Program-made: the position numbers and the translations under genes | Shown here: positions 52,290 to 61,639 of the stretch, piece after piece | Layout of the letters: every line of letters begins with the position of its first letter | Numbering within the stretch: the first letter of the stretch is position 1 | Notes under the pieces: generated by a model | The model's database searches: none | What the model was told of the DNA's origin: nothing | The model's input: the letters and a program-made list of their open reading frames with translations, nothing else | Source of the DNA: Georgfuchsia toluolica | Lineage (GTDB): Bacteria > Pseudomonadota > Gammaproteobacteria > Burkholderiales > Rhodocyclaceae | Direction of reading: 5' to 3' | Length of the DNA stretch: 64,000 nucleotides | Assembly (NCBI RefSeq): GCF_907163265.1 | Contig: NZ_CAJQUM010000001.1 | Coordinates: forward strand, 248,001-312,000

Positions 52290-52583
52290 ATGGCCGCATA
52301 CGTAATCTTTGATGTCGACATCCGTGATCCCAATCGGTATCAGGACTTCATGGCGAAGGTGAAACCTGCGCTCGCGCAAGCTGGTGCACGCTATCTCGCT
52401 CGTGGCGAGGCACACAAAGTCTACGAAGGCGATTGGAGTCCCCGCCGAATCGTGCTTCTCGAATTTCCCTCGATAGCCGCATGGGAGTCCTTTTACAACG
52501 GTCCCGTGTATCAAGGGCTGAAGTCAATTCGAGACGAATGCAGTTCCGCTCGTCTCGTGGGCGTGGAAGGCGTTGCTGCGTGA
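52290..52583 (+). CDS. DUF1330 family protein (cassette gene)
   Basis: A 97-residue cytosolic protein of the DUF1330 family, a dimeric ferredoxin-like fold of unknown function. Conserved features are YVIFDVDIRDPNRYQDFMAK, ARYLARGEAHKVYEGDWSP and RIVLLEFPSIAAWESFY. GAGGAGAGAAGCT precedes the ATG at 52290. An attC site lies on each side, so this is a complete cassette. Confidence 0.9.
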   Translation: MAAYVIFDVDIRDPNRYQDFMAKVKPALAQAGARYLARGEAHKVYEGDWSPRRIVLLEFPSIAAWESFYNGPVYQGLKSIRDECSSARLVGVEGVAA

Positions 52584-52614
52584 CCAGCGCTTTCCTGGCG
52601 GCGCAGATGCAAAC

Positions 52615-52671
52615 GCCCAACTGCTAATTGGTCCGGACGCCTATCGGTGCCGCACAATTCGAACGTTGGGG
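52615..52671 (+). other. attC recombination site 2
   Basis: A 57-base element, the same length as attC site 1. The left core is GCCCAAC (52615-52621) and the right core GTTGGGG (52665-52671), an acceptable GTTRRRY-type site. The inner arms share TTCGAACGTT/AATTCGAAC spacing with site 1 (AATTCGAACATT). The central stem is less perfect. Confidence 0.72.
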
Positions 52672-52717
52672 CTCTCCATACCTCCGTATGGCTTTTTGTA
52701 TGGGCTAGTGCTACTTT

Positions 52718-53018
52718 ATGCTCATGGCAAAAACTCGCTTTGATTGGGGATCCCGACAAGGACGCCGAGAATCAGGGAAAGCACGGAGTTGCCGACTTCC
52801 TCCCTTCGCCGGCCGAATTGGCATTTCGTGAAGAAGGTGTGAAGGTAACTTTGGCTCTGAGCAAGAAAAGTATTGAGTTCTTCAAGTCGGAGGCTACAAA
52901 GCATCACACTCAGTACCAGCGCATGATTCGCCGGCTTCTTGACGCTTATGTTGATGGCCAAGCTCCAACCCGGCAGTCCACACGAACGCTGCGTGATAAA
53001 GCCCCGCAGCGCCGGTGA
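52718..53018 (+). pseudogene. BrnT-like toxin / antitoxin module collapsed by deletion
   Basis: After attC site 2 a frame starts MLMAKTRFDW and, after one extra G near 52748, continues in the next frame as DPDKDAENQGKHGV. That is the BrnT ribonuclease start. It then passes straight into DFLPSPAELAFREEGVKVTL and ALSKKSIEFFKSEATKHH, a ribbon-helix-helix/BrnA-type antitoxin that ends MIRRLLDAYVDGQ. Most of the toxin and the antitoxin start are missing. The antitoxin part is open to the stop at 53018 but has no good start codon. No third attC was found after it. Confidence 0.6.
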
Positions 53019-53267
53019 CTTCTACGTTCCCGATTGTCCGCTTTCCCAGTTCTGCTACGTCCGCATTGGGCACAGAGTACGCATTCGTTGAATCTGTGAG
53101 CGGCTATTCGGTGCCGCTGGTTTTCTCACCCCACTGCCCGGCTCCTTGGATCGAAAAACGGAATAACAATTGCGGTGGTCCAGTGCATAAGCGGCGTACA
53201 GTCTGTATGGCGATTCTGTAGCCGAAACGTTATTCAGCCCGCATCCGTAGCCATCGAAAGGAGTGCG

Positions 53268-54155
53268 ATGAAAATGAATTCCAGTGATTTCCGTGTGCAG
53301 CAAGGGAAATCGGTCAATCTCAAAAAATGGCCGACGCTGGTGAAGCCCATGTACAAGTCGAGGAAGACGTACGCCAGACTCCTCCAGGAACACGTGGATG
53401 AGTTGAGCCGGCTGCAACGTGTTCTCTATGCGTCCGACCGCTATGCCGTGCTGCTGATTTTTCAGGCCATGGACGCCGCCGGCAAGGACGGCGCCATCAG
53501 TCACGTGATGTCCGGCGTCAATCCGCAAGGCTGTCAGGTGTTCAGCTTCAAACACCCCAGCGCGACCGAACTGGAACACGACTTTCTGTGGCGCACTACC
53601 CAATCCCTGCCGGAACGCGGCCGCATCGGCATCTTTAACCGATCCTATTATGAGGAGGTGCTGATCGTTCGCGTGCATCCCGAGATTCTGCTCGGACAGC
53701 GTCTGCCGGAGAGGGGCATGAATGAGAAGACGATTTGGCAGGATCGATATCGCTCCATCGTGGACCTGGAGGACCATCTTTATCGAAACGGCACGCGGGT
53801 CATCAAGTTCTTTCTTCACTTGTCGAAGAAAGAGCAGCGCAAGCGCTTTCTCGAACGCATCGATGATCCGGACAAGAACTGGAAATTCAGCGTTGCCGAC
53901 GTTGAAGAAAGGAAATACTGGGATCAGTACATGCAAGCCTACGAGGCCTGTCTGGGCGCGACAAGCACGGAACAGGCGCCCTGGTATGTGGTGCCCGCCG
54001 ATGACAAGGAGAACGCCCGGCTTATCGTTTCCCGAATTGTTCTGGATAACTTCAAGGCGCTCAAAATGGGTTATCCCGAAACCGACGCCGCCCGAAAGAA
54101 GGAGCTGTTGTCGATTCGCGACCGGCTGATCAAGGAAGATTCAGGTGGCAAATGA
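53268..54155 (+). CDS. ppk2: polyphosphate kinase 2 family protein
   Basis: A 295-residue single-domain PPK2 that moves phosphate between polyphosphate and nucleotides. Walker A is [14 protein letters not shown] (~67-77), followed by the lid-side [17 protein letters not shown]. Walker B is [30 protein letters not shown] and [17 protein letters not shown] are also conserved. GAAAGGAGTGCG precedes ATG 53268; the upstream in-frame extension is not used. The nucleotide preference cannot be told by eye. Confidence 0.94.
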   Translation: MKMNSSDFRVQQGKSVNLKKWPTLVKPMYKSRKTYARLLQEHVDELSRLQRVLYASDRYAVLLIFQAMDAAGKDGAISHVMSGVNPQGCQVFSFKHPSATELEHDFLWRTTQSLPERGRIGIFNRSYYEEVLIVRVHPEILLGQRLPERGMNEKTIWQDRYRSIVDLEDHLYRNGTRVIKFFLHLSKKEQRKRFLERIDDPDKNWKFSVADVEERKYWDQYMQAYEACLGATSTEQAPWYVVPADDKENARLIVSRIVLDNFKALKMGYPETDAARKKELLSIRDRLIKEDSGGK

Positions 54156-54220
54156 TCCTCGCCAGGCTTGTGACCGAGCTAAATCGCGTCGGGTAACGGC
54201 AATCTACTGGAGGAACGGAA

Positions 54221-54535
54221 TCAAACGCCCCAGGTAACCGGTACATTGTCCTTCAATGAACGCTCCAGCAGTTCCAGGAGCGGCAACGTACGCTGGTGCA
54301 GGGAAACCGGGTTGCCGGTTTCGGTTTGCTCATCGCCATTTGCCGGCTCACGCTGTGTTGCCAAGTCTGCCTGGGTGGCAGACTTGAGCGCGCTTATTGC
54401 GCCGGGCAATTGTTCTACAGTGACAATACCCTTGGTGTCGGTGGGATTCTTGCCGAACAAGCTGAGCATTTCTTCACCGTTGTTTTCGAGCATGATGACA
54501 TCGCCGCTGGCGCGAGACTTGAAGGTGATCAGCAT
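54221..54535 (-). CDS. DUF1840 family protein
   Basis: A 104-residue cytosolic protein of DUF1840, a betaproteobacterial family of unknown function. It has the opening MLITFKSRASGDVIMLENNG, the central VTVEQLPGAISALKSA and the C-terminal VSLHQRTLPLLELLERSLKD. AGGATAGACC-like sequence precedes the ATG. It shares orientation with the SpoIIAA-like gene upstream, ~80 bases apart. Confidence 0.85.
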   Translation of the reverse strand: MLITFKSRASGDVIMLENNGEEMLSLFGKNPTDTKGIVTVEQLPGAISALKSATQADLATQREPANGDEQTETGNPVSLHQRTLPLLELLERSLKDNVPVTWGV

Positions 54536-54613
54536 GGTGGTCTATCCTTTCAGTGCTGGTTTGTATTGTTGACGTGGTCTGGTGGCGGATGAAAACCGTC
54601 GCGGACGGATACT

Positions 54614-54979
54614 TCACGCGGCTTCCAACCAGGCAAATGCCTGCGCATCGTCGGCGAAGGGGAAGTGCTTTATCGTGGCCGAAATAAAGTGCTTCGCCAG
54701 TGATTCCGCCATGCCGGCAATCGGGCTGTCAGTCACGATTGCCACGCGATCGACCTTTTTGTGGTGCTCGCGGACAAAGTGCATGTGCGCGGCGAATCCA
54801 CCGAAGTTCTCCCATCCGGGAAATTTCCTCGATTGAATCAGCACGCCGTGAAGTTTGGGGTGATCGGCGAGATAGGCATCGACGGCAGCGCCAAGGCCGG
54901 CGAAGTCCTCCTTGCTCAGCGGCGCATGTAGCTTGAGCACCAGAATGCCTTCCGGTTTCATTATCGAGTAGTCGAGCAT
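54614..54979 (-). CDS. SpoIIAA-like (STAS-type) protein
   Basis: A 121-residue protein of the SpoIIAA-like family, a STAS-related fold. ATG 54979 is preceded by GGAGGATCAC. Seen are YSIMKPEGILVLKLHAPLSK, YLADHPKLHGVLIQSRKFPG and KVDRVAIVTDSPIAGMAESL. It ends FPFADDAQAFAWLEA, the usual family end. It possibly associates with membranes or lipids; this is inferred from relatives. It lies next to the divergent mgtA. Confidence 0.88.
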   Translation of the reverse strand: MLDYSIMKPEGILVLKLHAPLSKEDFAGLGAAVDAYLADHPKLHGVLIQSRKFPGWENFGGFAAHMHFVREHHKKVDRVAIVTDSPIAGMAESLAKHFISATIKHFPFADDAQAFAWLEAA

Positions 54980-55150
54980 GTGATCCTCCATTAATGCTTT
55001 GGTCATTGTGGACCCTGATGGTTGATCATTCTGTACGCCAGCGAACAGAGCATCGGGAATTGTTCCTTCACACTAAAATGCGGATATCGTGAAGTTTGAA
55101 TGGATAACCTTTCGCGTTGCCTTGCTGTGGATTAACGGATACCAAACACA

Positions 55151-57787
55151 ATGCAAACAACCGTGGCTAAATCCGCAGCCTCACCGGCGCCCGCGAAGCC
55201 GGCAAACGCCATTGCGGCGCAGAATTCCGTTGAGCTATTGAAAAAAGCGCGTGCCGATAGTGATGCCGTCCTGAAGGAACTCGGATCGCAACAGAACGGC
55301 CTCAGCCAGGCGGAAGCCGATTCGCGCCTGAAGCAGGTCGGGACCAACGAGATTGTCCGCGAGAAGCGTCAACCGGTCCTGATGCGTCTCCTCAGCAACA
55401 TCAGGAATCCCCTGGTGCTGCTGCTCTCGGCGCTGGGCGTGCTGTCCTACCTGACCGGCGACCACCGGGCAACGGCGGTCATTTCCGTGATGGTGGTTCT
55501 GGGCCTGGTGTTGCGTTTCTACCAGGAACTGCGGGCCGACAACGCGGCCGCGAAACTCCAGGCCATGGTCAGCAACACCGCGACGCTGGTGCGTGACGGC
55601 AAGGAGGCAGAGGTATCGATCAAGCTGCTGGTGCCTGGCGACATCGTCCGGTTGGCAGCCGGCGATATGGTGCCGGCCGATGTGCGGGTGCTTTCCGCCA
55701 AGGACCTGTTCCTGAATCAGGCGGCGCTCACCGGCGAAGCCCTGCCGGTGGAGAAGAAAGCTGCCGCTGCGGCGGCGGCAGAGATACAAAATCCGCTCGA
55801 TCTGCCCAATCTCTGCTTCCTCGGTTCCAACGTCGAGAGCGGCGCCGCCACCGCCGTGGTGATATACACGGGGGGCCGAACCTACTTCGGATCACTGGCC
55901 GCCAGCATCGTTGCGCAGCGCCAGTTGACCAGCTTCGACAAGGGCATCAACAAGTTCACCTGGCTGATGATCGGCTTCATCGCGGTGATGGTTCCGGCGG
56001 TGTTCCTCATCAATGGCTTCTCCAGGCACAACTGGCTGGAAGCGTTTCTGTTTGCCATGGCCGTGGCGGTCGGACTGACGCCCGAGATGCTGCCGATGAT
56101 CGTTACCGTCAACCTGTCCAAGGGCGCGCTGGCAATGTCGCGCCGGAAAGTGATCGTCAAACGCCTCAACGCGATCCAGAATTTCGGCGCGATGGACGTG
56201 CTGTGCACCGACAAGACCGGCACCCTTACCCAGGGCAAGATCGTGCTCGAAAAGCATCTCGACGCGAACGGCGATCCGAGCGAGAAGGTGCTGCACTACG
56301 GCTACCTGAACAGTTTCCACCATACTGGCCTGAAGAACCTGCTCGACGCGGCGATCCTCGACCATGAAGAGTTGAAAGAGCACCTCAAGGCGGACGAGGA
56401 ATTCCGCAAGATCGACGAGATCCCGTTCGACTTCATCCGGCGTCGCATGTCGGTTATAGTGGAAGACAAGACCGGGTTGAACACGCTGATCTGCAAGGGC
56501 GCGGTGGACGAAGTGCTGAGCCAGTGCACCCGGGTGGAAGTCAAGGGAGAACTCATCGAAGTTCTGCCCGAACACGACGCCAAGCGCCGGCAGTTGGCGG
56601 ACGAACTGAACGGCCAGGGTTTCCGCGTGATTGCTTTGGCTTACAAGCAAATGCCGGGCGCCCCGGATGAGCCGGTGTATGCGGTCAAGGATGAAGCGGA
56701 CCTGATCCTGCTCGGTTTTCTGGCTTTCCTCGACCCGCCCAAAGACACTGCCAGCGAGGCATTGAAGCGGCTTCACGCCTTGAATGTGGACGTCAAGGTT
56801 CTGACCGGCGACAACGAGATCATCACCACCTATATCTGCAATGAAGTGGGTATGCTGGTGGGGCATCTCCTGCTCGGTTCCCAGATCGAGGCGATGAGCG
56901 AGATGGAACTGGCTGAAGCTGCCAATGCCACCAGCGTCTTTGCCCGGCTGGCCCCGGCGCACAAGGAACGCATTATCCATGCGCTGCAGAGCAAGGGTCA
57001 CGTGCTGGGCTTCCTCGGCGACGGCATTAACGACGCCCCGGCCCTGAAGGCGGCCGATGTGGGCATCTCGGTGGACAGCGCGGTGGACATCGCCAAGGAG
57101 TCGTCCGACATCATCCTGCTGGAAAACAGCCTGCTGGTACTGGAACAGGGCGTGCTAGAAGGGCGCCGGGTGTTCGGCAACATCGTCAAGTACATCAAGA
57201 TGGCGGCCAGTTCCAACTTCGGCAACATGTTCAGCGTCGTCGGCGCCAGTGCGTTTCTGCCTTTCCTGCCCATGCTGCCGATCCAGGTGCTGGCCAACAA
57301 TCTCCTCTACGACTTCTCGCAGACCACCATCCCGACCGACCAGGTTGATGCGGAGTGGCTGGCTACACCGCGCCAGTGGGAAATTGACAATATCCTGCGC
57401 TTCATTCTGTTCATCGGGCCAATCAGCTCGATCTTCGATTACCTGACCTTCTTCCTGATGCTCTACGTCTTCAACTGCTGGAACAACCCGGACTTGTTCC
57501 ACACCGGCTGGTTTGTCGAGTCGCTGTTCACCCAGACCTTGATCATCCATGTCATTCGCACCAACAAGATCCCCTTCATCCAAAGCCATGCCAGTTGGCC
57601 GCTCATCATCACTTCCCTGATCATCGTCGCGGTCGGCGCCTGGCTGACGGTTTCGCCGCTGGCGAGCGCGCTCGGCTTTGTCCCCTTGCCGTCTTCATAC
57701 TGGCTGTATCTGGCTGTCATGATGCTGGGTTATGCGGTCCTGACGCAGGTGGCGAAGACCTGGTTCATTCGCAGGTTTGGCGAATGA
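55151..57787 (+). CDS. mgtA: magnesium-translocating P-type ATPase (MgtA/MgtB)
   Basis: An 878-residue P3B ATPase that imports Mg2+. The N-terminal cytosolic domain leads to TM1-2 (NPLVLLLSALGVLSYLTGD). The actuator motif is LTGEALPVEK, and TM4 has MAVAVGLTPEMLPMIVTVNL. The phosphorylation site is DVLCTDKTGTLTQGK with Asp354. The hinge GDGINDAPALKAADVGISVD follows. C-terminal TM5-10 contain NNLLYDFSQTTIPTDQVD, the Mg-pump signature. No Mg2+ leader structure was recognised in the 145 bases upstream. Confidence 0.96.
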   Translation: MQTTVAKSAASPAPAKPANAIAAQNSVELLKKARADSDAVLKELGSQQNGLSQAEADSRLKQVGTNEIVREKRQPVLMRLLSNIRNPLVLLLSALGVLSYLTGDHRATAVISVMVVLGLVLRFYQELRADNAAAKLQAMVSNTATLVRDGKEAEVSIKLLVPGDIVRLAAGDMVPADVRVLSAKDLFLNQAALTGEALPVEKKAAAAAAAEIQNPLDLPNLCFLGSNVESGAATAVVIYTGGRTYFGSLAASIVAQRQLTSFDKGINKFTWLMIGFIAVMVPAVFLINGFSRHNWLEAFLFAMAVAVGLTPEMLPMIVTVNLSKGALAMSRRKVIVKRLNAIQNFGAMDVLCTDKTGTLTQGKIVLEKHLDANGDPSEKVLHYGYLNSFHHTGLKNLLDAAILDHEELKEHLKADEEFRKIDEIPFDFIRRRMSVIVEDKTGLNTLICKGAVDEVLSQCTRVEVKGELIEVLPEHDAKRRQLADELNGQGFRVIALAYKQMPGAPDEPVYAVKDEADLILLGFLAFLDPPKDTASEALKRLHALNVDVKVLTGDNEIITTYICNEVGMLVGHLLLGSQIEAMSEMELAEAANATSVFARLAPAHKERIIHALQSKGHVLGFLGDGINDAPALKAADVGISVDSAVDIAKESSDIILLENSLLVLEQGVLEGRRVFGNIVKYIKMAASSNFGNMFSVVGASAFLPFLPMLPIQVLANNLLYDFSQTTIPTDQVDAEWLATPRQWEIDNILRFILFIGPISSIFDYLTFFLMLYVFNCWNNPDLFHTGWFVESLFTQTLIIHVIRTNKIPFIQSHASWPLIITSLIIVAVGAWLTVSPLASALGFVPLPSSYWLYLAVMMLGYAVLTQVAKTWFIRRFGE

Positions 57788-57929
57788 GGGCGATGGCGAG
57801 AAGCGTGCTGGTGACGAATCCCTGTCGGCAGAAATCGTTACCGTACTGCGCGCTTACGTTCGCTGCCGCACATAGTTCTCTTGGCATGGCGCATACACTC
57901 ACAAATAGCGATACACGGCGTGAGACAAG

Positions 57930-59351
57930 GTGGCGGCGTTGTTTAACAGATTGCTACAGTCGGTTGGTCGGTACAGGATCGCGGGATATCTGGCCGCGGG
58001 GCTGCTTATCGCTCTTGTTGCCGGATGCGGTTCGCTGCCGACTATCGTTCCCGATATGGCAAGGCAGCCGGCACAGCCCGTTCAACTTGACGGCGCGCAC
58101 GGCCCGCTGACTTCACAGCAAAGCAAGGCGATCCTCAACCGTCTGCAGAGCCGGGGCGAGGAGACCAGCATCTTCGATCGGCATCTGGCGCTGGAAGAGG
58201 CTATCGTCGGCAGTCCCTTGATGGTGGGCAACAAGGCGGTTCTGCTGCAGGACGGCCCGACTACTTTTCAGCACATGTTTACGGCAATCCGCAATGCAAA
58301 AGATCATATCAACATGGAAACTTACATCATCGAGGACGATGAAATCGGGAATCGTTTTGCTGACGCGCTCATCGAGAAGCAGATGAAGGGTGTGCAGGTG
58401 AATTTGATCTACGACAGCGTGGGGGCGATCAATACGCCCCGGACATTTTTCAAGCGTCTCACCGACAGCGGCATCAAGGTTCTGGAGTTTAATCCGGTCA
58501 ACCCGCTGACGGCGAAGAAGGGTTGGGAGGTTAATCAGCGCGATCACCGCAAGCTGCTGATCGTCGATGGAAAGACTGCCTTCCTCGGCGGAATCAACAT
58601 CAGCAGTGTTTATTCGAAAGGGTCTTTCAGCCGGAAGTCCCGGCAACGTCACGAAGGAGGTACGCCCTGGCGCGACACGCACCTGCAAGTCGAAGGCCCT
58701 GTCGTCGCCGAGTTCCAGAAACTGTTTCTCGCCACATGGGAGAAGCAGAAGGGGGAAAAGCTCGCGGCGGAAGAATATTTGCCGCCACTCGCCAACAAGG
58801 GCAGGGAGGTGGTGCGCGCCATCGGCAGTTCGCCGGATGAACCCTACAGCCTGATCTATGCGACGCTGATTTCAGCCATCGGCAGCGCCGAAACCAGCGT
58901 GAATCTGACGAATGCCTATTTCGTCCCCGATCCGCAATTGCTCGCTGCGCTCAAGGACGCGGTGCGGCGCGGCGTGGATGTGAAAATCATCCTGCCGGGC
59001 AAAACCGATTCATGGCTGGTGTTCCACGCGGGACGCTCGTACTATGCCGAGCTGCTCGACGCGGGAGTGAAAATCTACGAGCGGCGCGATGCGCTGTTGC
59101 ATGCAAAGACTGCACTGATCGATGGGGTGTGGTCGACAATCGGTTCGACCAACCTCGACTGGCGCAGCTTTCTGCACAATGAAGAGGTCAACGCCGTCAT
59201 CCTCGGGCAGGAGTTCGGCGCGCAAATGCAGGCCATGTTCGAGGCGGACCTGGCTGCTTCCAACCTCATCACGCGCGAGCAATGGGAGCGGCGTTCGATC
59301 AGCGAACGCCTGATGGAGAAGATCGCCTGGGCATGGGGATACTGGCTATGA
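57930..59351 (+). CDS. phospholipase D / cardiolipin synthase-like lipoprotein
   Basis: A 473-residue exported protein with lipobox LIALVAGCGS near residue 33. It has two HxKx4D motifs: NQRDHRKLLIVDGKTAFLGG (~190) and LLHAKTALIDGVWSTIGSTN (~385). This is the architecture of ClsC/YmdC-type enzymes that join or cleave phospholipids, here placed outside the cytoplasm. The start is GTG 57930 with no strong ribosome binding site. The next gene follows 13 bases later. Confidence 0.9.
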   Translation: MAALFNRLLQSVGRYRIAGYLAAGLLIALVAGCGSLPTIVPDMARQPAQPVQLDGAHGPLTSQQSKAILNRLQSRGEETSIFDRHLALEEAIVGSPLMVGNKAVLLQDGPTTFQHMFTAIRNAKDHINMETYIIEDDEIGNRFADALIEKQMKGVQVNLIYDSVGAINTPRTFFKRLTDSGIKVLEFNPVNPLTAKKGWEVNQRDHRKLLIVDGKTAFLGGINISSVYSKGSFSRKSRQRHEGGTPWRDTHLQVEGPVVAEFQKLFLATWEKQKGEKLAAEEYLPPLANKGREVVRAIGSSPDEPYSLIYATLISAIGSAETSVNLTNAYFVPDPQLLAALKDAVRRGVDVKIILPGKTDSWLVFHAGRSYYAELLDAGVKIYERRDALLHAKTALIDGVWSTIGSTNLDWRSFLHNEEVNAVILGQEFGAQMQAMFEADLAASNLITREQWERRSISERLMEKIAWAWGYWL

Positions 59352-59364
59352 ATACCGGATATTC

Positions 59365-60315
59365 ATGTCATCCTCAAACGCAGCCAAGAGACAAACATCG
59401 GGAATCAATGTGTGGGCACTGCTGCGACTTTTTGTGATTGCCCTGCTGTGCGCGGGCACGGGCATTGCCCACGCCGACGTTGCGGACACGAACTCATCCA
59501 GAGCTCTACGCGCCAAATACGCCGCTGCGCAGGATCGACTCAGCCATAACCAGTTCCAGAGGCCGCTCTACCTGGACTCCAGCGAAACCCCGGGCGGCGT
59601 GGCGGGAGACATCTATGCGCTCGTCAATTATCCATTTGCAACGGTGGGCACAGCGCTGAACAGGCCGGGCAATTGGTGCGATATTTTGATACTGCACCTC
59701 AATACCAAGTACTGCCGCGCGTCAACTACCAGTGGGGGGAGCAGCCTCAACGTCAGTATCGGCAGGAAATACGATCAGCCGCTGGATGAGGCCTACCAGA
59801 TAGCCTTTGCCTACCGCGTCGCCGCCAATACGCCGGACTACCTGCAAGTAAGGCTGAATGCGGACAAGGGGCCATTAAGCACGCGCAACTACCGCATCTC
59901 GCTCGAGGCAATCCCGCTGGAAAACGGACAGACGTTCATCCACCTCTCGTATTCGTATGCCTATGGACTGGTGGGACGGCTGGCGATGCAGGTCTACCTC
60001 GGCACCATCGGGAGAGACAAGGTGGGATTCACTGTTGTCGGCTCGCAACCCGACAAACAGCCGCTTTTCATCGGCGGAGTGCGTGGTGTGGTAGAGCGCA
60101 ATACCATGCGTTATTACCTGACCATCGAAGCCTTTCTTGGCGCCTTGTCCGAGCCGCCTCAGGCGCAACCCGAAAAACGTTTTCGTGACTGGTTTGCAGC
60201 CATCGAGCGCTATCCACGCCAGTTGCATGAATTGGAACGGAGCGAATACCTCGACATGAAGCGCAAGGAGTACCGGCGGCAACAGGGCGAACGTCCTGGG
60301 GCGGGAGCGGGTTGA
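59365..60315 (+). CDS. exported protein of unknown function next to the phospholipase D gene
   Basis: A 316-residue protein with an N-terminal signal segment (VWALLRLFVIALLCAGTGIA, cleaved at AHA-D). The mature part is soluble and mixed alpha/beta: YALVNYPFATVGTALNRPGN, WCDILILHLNTKYCRAS, then FIHLSYSYAYGLVGRLAMQV. It looks like a START/SRPBCC-type lipid-binding shape, but I cannot confirm that. It is positioned between a phospholipase D lipoprotein and an Mla-like lipid transporter, which suggests a lipid-related role. Confidence 0.7.
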   Translation: MSSSNAAKRQTSGINVWALLRLFVIALLCAGTGIAHADVADTNSSRALRAKYAAAQDRLSHNQFQRPLYLDSSETPGGVAGDIYALVNYPFATVGTALNRPGNWCDILILHLNTKYCRASTTSGGSSLNVSIGRKYDQPLDEAYQIAFAYRVAANTPDYLQVRLNADKGPLSTRNYRISLEAIPLENGQTFIHLSYSYAYGLVGRLAMQVYLGTIGRDKVGFTVVGSQPDKQPLFIGGVRGVVERNTMRYYLTIEAFLGALSEPPQAQPEKRFRDWFAAIERYPRQLHELERSEYLDMKRKEYRRQQGERPGAGAG

Positions 60316-60502
60316 GAGAATCGTAACGCATGAACGGCGCCTGTCTATCGCCTCTTGTAGCAATCCAACGCAGGCTCTCATGCGAAGGATTTTCATACGG
60401 GATGTCATGAGCGCCGCATTCGACCTTCGACCAGTTCGTCACCTGCTCTGTGCGCTCGCGTACATATTGGATAAAGTATTTCATCTATCCTGCTGCTCAT
60501 CC

Positions 60503-61639
60503 ATGAATCCGTGGTCGATGGCCCCCGCCGCAATCGCTCAGCCGACGCCACAGGAACTGGCGCTGTCGGGGTACTGGACTGCGCGCGGGATCGGCGCCAT
60601 CGAGCCGCAACTCGCCGCGTTATCCGTGCCTGCCAAATCCGGCATGGTCATCGACGGTACGCGCATCGATGCGCTCGATACCGCGGGTGCCTGGATTCTG
60701 CAAAAACTTCTGCGTCGCTTGCGCGACGAAAGGATCGCCGTCGAGATGCGCGGCCTGCGCCCCGAATGCAGCAAACTGCTGGATGCCGTTGGGCAGCAAA
60801 TAGCCGATCAAACCGATACCTCCGCCCCGCTGGCAAGCGCACCCCTGTCGAGGCTGGAAGCCTTGGGCCAACGTGCCGCCGTCGCCTTCGAACAAACCCT
60901 TGCGCTGCTCAGCTTCGTCGGCGAAAGTGCCATTGCGCTTGGCGGATGCATCACACACCCGGCGCGGATGCGCTGGCGGCCGATACTTTTCAACATTCGC
61001 AGCGCAGGATTCGATGCGCTGCCCATCGTCGGCTTGCTGTCCTTCCTGCTCGGCATCGTGGTCGCCTATCAGACTGCCGACCAGCTCAGGCAATTCGGCG
61101 CCAACATCTTTGTCGTCGATCTGGTGGGCCTGGCGATGCTGCGCGAGTTTGCGCCCCTGATCACGGCCATCATCATCGCCGGACGCTCCGGCTCGGCCTA
61201 TGCCGCACAGATTGGCACCATGACCGTGACCGAGGAAATCGATGCCATGCGCACGCTTGGCATCGCACCGCTGGATGTGCTGGTGCTGCCGAAGATCCTC
61301 GCGCTGCTGATCGCGCTGCCCTTGCTGACCGTGTTTGCCGACGTGCTCGGGGTATTCGGCGGCATGATCATGGCGCGTGCGCAGCTCGGCGTCGGCTTCG
61401 GCGAATTTCTCGACCGTTTCGTCAAGGCGGTCAGCATTACTGCCTATCTGATCGGCATTCTCAAGGCGCCGGTATTCGCCGTCATCATCGCCGTGACCGG
61501 CTGCTTTCAGGGTTTTCAAACCAGGGGCGGCGCCGACAGCGTCGGCCGCCAGACCACGCGCAGCGTAGTGCAGGCGATTTTTCTTGTGATCGTCGCCGAC
61601 GCCTTGTTTTCAATCGCCTTCAGTGCGCTGGACCTTTAA
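60503..61639 (+). CDS. mlaE: MlaE-type lipid ABC transporter permease with N-terminal STAS domain
   Basis: A 378-residue permease. Residues ~1-110 are a STAS-like domain (SGYWTARGIGAIEPQLAAL, GMVIDGTRIDALDTAGAWIL). The rest is the MlaE fold with FNIRSAGFDALPIVGLLSFL, LREFAPLITAIIIAGRSGSA, MTVTEEIDAMRTLGI and TRGGADSVGRQTTRSVV. This fused form occurs in many betaproteobacteria. ATG 60503 is chosen because the upstream codons look non-coding. It should export or import phospholipids with MlaF and MlaD. Confidence 0.92.
   Translation: MNPWSMAPAAIAQPTPQELALSGYWTARGIGAIEPQLAALSVPAKSGMVIDGTRIDALDTAGAWILQKLLRRLRDERIAVEMRGLRPECSKLLDAVGQQIADQTDTSAPLASAPLSRLEALGQRAAVAFEQTLALLSFVGESAIALGGCITHPARMRWRPILFNIRSAGFDALPIVGLLSFLLGIVVAYQTADQLRQFGANIFVVDLVGLAMLREFAPLITAIIIAGRSGSAYAAQIGTMTVTEEIDAMRTLGIAPLDVLVLPKILALLIALPLLTVFADVLGVFGGMIMARAQLGVGFGEFLDRFVKAVSITAYLIGILKAPVFAVIIAVTGCFQGFQTRGGADSVGRQTTRSVVQAIFLVIVADALFSIAFSALDL

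Noticed and set aside
20404..52750. GGATCC, GAATTC or CCCGGG at several gene break points, suggesting restriction-fragment joints
   Set aside because: Found at only some junctions, and in the BrnT case the GGATCC belongs to the natural coding sequence; the evidence is too weak for a cloning or library artefact.
53019..53110. Possible third attC site after the antitoxin remnant
   Set aside because: CATTGGGC near 53073 resembles the right core of attC site 1, but no left core RYYYAAC or pairing arms are present.
53055..53936. 293-codon frame antisense to ppk2
   Set aside because: Covers the PPK2 coding region on the other strand; no ribosome binding site or domain.
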